This document shows positions 62,021-64,000 of a DNA stretch of 64,000 nt, in pieces. Both the position numbers and the translations under genes were made by a program. Numbering within the stretch: position 1 is the first letter of the stretch; each line of letters begins with the position of its first letter. Source of the stretch: Cryobacterium sp. Y29 (GTDB taxonomy: Bacteria > Actinomycetota > Actinomycetes > Actinomycetales > Microbacteriaceae); contig NZ_PJJN01000035.1 in assembly GCF_002929825.1 (NCBI RefSeq), positions 280,208 through 344,207 of the forward strand, given 5' to 3'. Under the pieces are notes generated by a model, which worked only from the letters and a program-made list of their open reading frames with translations, was not told the origin of the DNA and searched no databases.

Positions 62021-62255
62021 AACTGTCCGCATTTCTGCGTACTTGAAGACTCTAGCCGAATAGCAAGACGGAAACCAAACCGAGCCGTTTACGGCGTGTT
62101 GCGTCGGTCGGCGCGACGGCCTGCCGTGACCTGACTGCTGGCCGCGCACGGCACCCGCGCCACTCCCAAAGCGGTCTCGATGTGCGACGGCGCGCCAGTC
62201 TGGGCTAGTATCAAAAGTCGCAAGATAAGCCTTGGCTGTTGTGCGAAAAGTAATT

Positions 62256-62328
62256 GGGCGATTGGCGCAGCTGGTAGCGCGCTTCCTTCACACGGAAGAG
62301 GTCGTGGGTTCAAGTCCCGCATCGCCCA
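62256..62328 (+). tRNA. tRNA-Val (anticodon CAC)
   Basis: Acceptor GGGCGAT with ATCGCCC, anticodon stem CTTCC/GGAAG around TTCACAC, T-arm GGTTCAAGTCC. It is the only plus-strand tRNA and is followed by a terminator. Its 3' half is a likely attachment site for the integrase nearby, which is inference. Confidence 0.95.
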
Positions 62329-62335
62329 CAAAGAG

Positions 62336-62362
62336 AAACCCCCGGTCAGCGGGGGTTTTTTT
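62336..62362 (+). terminator. terminator of tRNA-Val (CAC)
   Basis: A 9-bp stem (AAACCCCCG with CGGGGGTTT) around a 5-base loop and a run of T residues, eight bases after the tRNA. Confidence 0.92.
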
Positions 62363-62690
62363 ATGAATAAATGCGGATTTCGAAGACTCTATTCTGATCA
62401 GAAAAACCCCGAAAAAACACAAAACGTCATGAATACTGGTGAACGCGTCGTTCTCTGAGCCCACGCGGTTCGGTTGAAAAGACACAAAAGACACGCAGTT
62501 CTTCACCTCGCTCAATGCGGTGAACCTTCGACATTCACGCGTGTGTCGACTATCTGCGGACCCGAGGCTGCAACTCAGGCTGCAGAACGCCGTTCGAAGC
62601 CCTCAGCACCCACAAGAAACGGAGGATGGAGCGCGTACCCAATTACTTCACAGATCGCTCTCACGGCGCTCTGAGGCGTTGCTCTGGGAG
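62363..62690. other. 328-bp stretch between tRNA-Val and the integrase
   Basis: No convincing gene. Its left part is AT-rich with repeated AAAA(A/G)(A)CAC-like 9-mers (62410-62494), a pattern compatible with integrase arm-binding sites. Short plus-strand frames here have no family resemblance. Confidence 0.55.
62477..62494. repeat. 9-bp tandem repeat, candidate integrase arm sites
   Basis: AAAAGACAC twice head to tail; related AAAAAACAC and AAAACGTC lie about 60 bases to the left. The position between a tRNA and an integrase suggests arm-type sites, but chance is not excluded. Confidence 0.4.
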
Positions 62691-63893
62691 CTATCTACTC
62701 AACTCGAGAGATGATGCAGTTTCCCAAGCGCCCGTCCCCACGCGTTTTGTCGCCTGGGCGTTCAACGCTTTGGCAACATTTTCCTCATCCTCGCTGAACA
62801 GGTCCGCATAAACGTCCAAGGTCATCGATGCTGAGGAGTGACCGAGCATCACTTGGAGCGCCTTGATGTTGGCGCCGGCCGAAACGCTGAGAGAAACGGC
62901 CGTGTGTCGCAGGTCGTGCGGCGTGATATCAGGAAACGGCTCGAAGCTGAAGCCCACTAGTTCCGCTGCCTCAAGGCGTGCGGCGTTTATCTTCGCCTTG
63001 GCGTCCGCGAACGTTCTCGGACGCCAGTCGTCAAGCCGGACCAAGCCGCCCCGCGGCGCGCTAAACACGAGCTCTGACTGCGCCTTCCCTTCAATCTGCT
63101 CGCGAATCATGGCATCGAACATTTCCGGATAGTGGACGGTTCGAACCTTGCCGAACTTCGGTGGACCCTCCTCCATACGTCCATTTACCGAAGTGACAGA
63201 ACGAGTAATGCGAAGTCGTCGCGTCCCGAGGTCCACGCGTTCAACCCGGAGAGCACTCAACTCCCCGAATCGCAGGCCGCAGTATGCCAAGACCCCGATA
63301 AGCGTCTTCGACCGTGGGTCGATAGCATTTGCCAGTTCAAGAACCTGCTCATGTGTCAGGTAACGATGTTCCCTCCCTTCGATCCGCGGCAGAGTGGCGC
63401 CCGCTGCAGGGTTGACTGCGATGGCCCCGCTGTCTACAGCCCTCTGCAACGATGCGAGGAGGATCCCATGGGCTTTCTGAACGGTGGAGGGTTTGGCGTT
63501 TTCCACCGTGATCCTCTCTATCCACGTATTGACGTCCGCCCGAGTGATGGTGCCGAGTTTCTTCTCAGACCAGTCGTGGAACACCCACGTCTTGGCGATG
63601 GCCCGCCGGTTTGCGATTGTTGACGGACTGAGGCGGATTGTGCGTGCCACGTGGGCCTCGATGAACGGACCGAGAGGTAGTTTCAGGTCTGATGGGAGCG
63701 TAGCGGTGCCGTCCGCCTTGGCTTGACTCTGTTTCCGTTCCCAGGCCTCTGCTGCGGTCTTGGTCTCAAACGAACCCTTGGAAGCGGATCTTCCGTCCTT
63801 CGTCCGGTACCGTACCCGCCAACGCTTGACTTTCTTGAGCTCAAGAGTCTTCTTATCAACCTTATTCACTGAGTATTCGACGATTGTTGCCAC
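62691..63893 (-). CDS. site-specific tyrosine integrase
   Basis: A 400-residue recombinase: an N-terminal AP2-like arm-binding domain (RWRVRYRTKDGRSASKGSFETKTAAEAW), a core-binding SAM-like domain (about 75-160) and the catalytic domain with Arg208 (CGLRFGEL), His326 and Arg329 (HDLRHT), His352 (GHSS) and nucleophile Tyr362. This is a phage/integrative-element type. The GTG at 63893 starts it. It stands 362 bases from tRNA-Val and reads towards it, so the element it belongs to should extend to the right, outside the window. Confidence 0.93.
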   Translation of the reverse strand: MATIVEYSVNKVDKKTLELKKVKRWRVRYRTKDGRSASKGSFETKTAAEAWERKQSQAKADGTATLPSDLKLPLGPFIEAHVARTIRLSPSTIANRRAIAKTWVFHDWSEKKLGTITRADVNTWIERITVENAKPSTVQKAHGILLASLQRAVDSGAIAVNPAAGATLPRIEGREHRYLTHEQVLELANAIDPRSKTLIGVLAYCGLRFGELSALRVERVDLGTRRLRITRSVTSVNGRMEEGPPKFGKVRTVHYPEMFDAMIREQIEGKAQSELVFSAPRGGLVRLDDWRPRTFADAKAKINAARLEAAELVGFSFEPFPDITPHDLRHTAVSLSVSAGANIKALQVMLGHSSASMTLDVYADLFSEDEENVAKALNAQATKRVGTGAWETASSLELSR

Positions 63894-64000
63894 ATCCTGA
63901 GATTAGAGGATCGGCCGACCCCCTACGTGCCAGGGTTGGGTGAGGCCAGTAGCTAATAGCAAGTCCGCCGTGTGACGTAGGGCGAGAATCAGGAATCATC

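Noticed and set aside
61768..62705. Similar strings TCTGGGAACTATCTATTC and TCTGGGAGCTATCTACTC near tRNA-Val (GAC) and beside the integrase end
   Set aside because: Considered as att remnants, but they match at only about 16 of 18 bases, are not at a tRNA 3' end, and give no consistent element boundary.
63859..63999. Short minus-strand frame MIPDSRPTSHGG at the right edge, overlapping the integrase start
   Set aside because: Only 46 codons, no ribosome site visible within the window and no family resemblance; the 107 bases right of the integrase are too short to judge.

Overview
The window is high-GC chromosomal DNA from an actinobacterium, most likely a member of Microbacteriaceae (a Cryobacterium-like genus is my best guess from protein character and gene order; this is inference, not a database match). 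Support comes from actinobacterial markers: the HGxxPAAW and Trp-associated membrane proteins behind trpE, a PriA without helicase motifs, an mIHF-type domain fused to guanylate kinase, the PH-like membrane gene between pyrC and carA, a Rel protein, ruvCAB next to yajC-secDF, and dense use of ATGA/GTGA/TGATG stop-start overlaps.

Layout. 1-5461 (minus): rpe-hisE-hisG-hisF-hisI-trpE-trp membrane protein-HGxxPAAW, a chain for histidine and tryptophan synthesis. 5540-7715 (plus): an accessory pocket with a DUF2809 protein, a decayed fragment of a DUF222/HNH endonuclease, and a coupled DUF2975/XRE-regulator pair with a possible short leader ORF. 7796-24977 (minus): a long housekeeping run, pyrR-pyrB-pyrC-PH protein-carA-carB-pyrF-(mIHF)gmk-rpoZ-coaBC-metK-priA-fmt-rsmB, headed by a PyrR-type leader hairpin. 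25089-28156 (minus): a frameshifted thioredoxin-fold membrane protein, nusB, efp, aroQ and an unknown gene. 28484-32043 (plus): a GAF regulator-aldehyde dehydrogenase-DUF779 cassette lying between aroQ and aroB, genes that are often adjacent in actinobacteria. 32081-43335 (minus): alaS-ruvX-mltG-aroE-aroC-aroK-aroB, two small membrane-associated proteins, rpsD with a strong terminator, and rarA. 43443-46324 (plus): a membrane-anchored cyclophilin, a DUF349 protein and an AbiEi-like protein. 46321-60212 (minus): rel, yajC-secD-secF, ruvC-ruvA-ruvB, yebC, a DUF1697 gene, pdxS-pdxT, and thrS-HIT. 60393-61475 (plus): a secreted Ig-like protein. 61687-62328: four tRNA genes. 62691-63893 (minus): a tyrosine integrase that probably marks the edge of an element continuing past the right end.

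Together the core supplies the shikimate pathway (aroE, C, K, B, Q), de novo UMP and carbamoyl phosphate, histidine, tryptophan entry, pyridoxal phosphate and CoA, together with translation, secretion and Holliday-junction repair. The accessory content is modest. I found no clear new defence or biosynthetic system. The least ordinary observations are the coupled leader/DUF2975/XRE unit, the PyrR leader hairpin, the mIHF-Gmk fusion, and a group of short tandem duplications (7, 16, 34 and 64 bp periods) at gene ends, one of which has frameshifted a gene.
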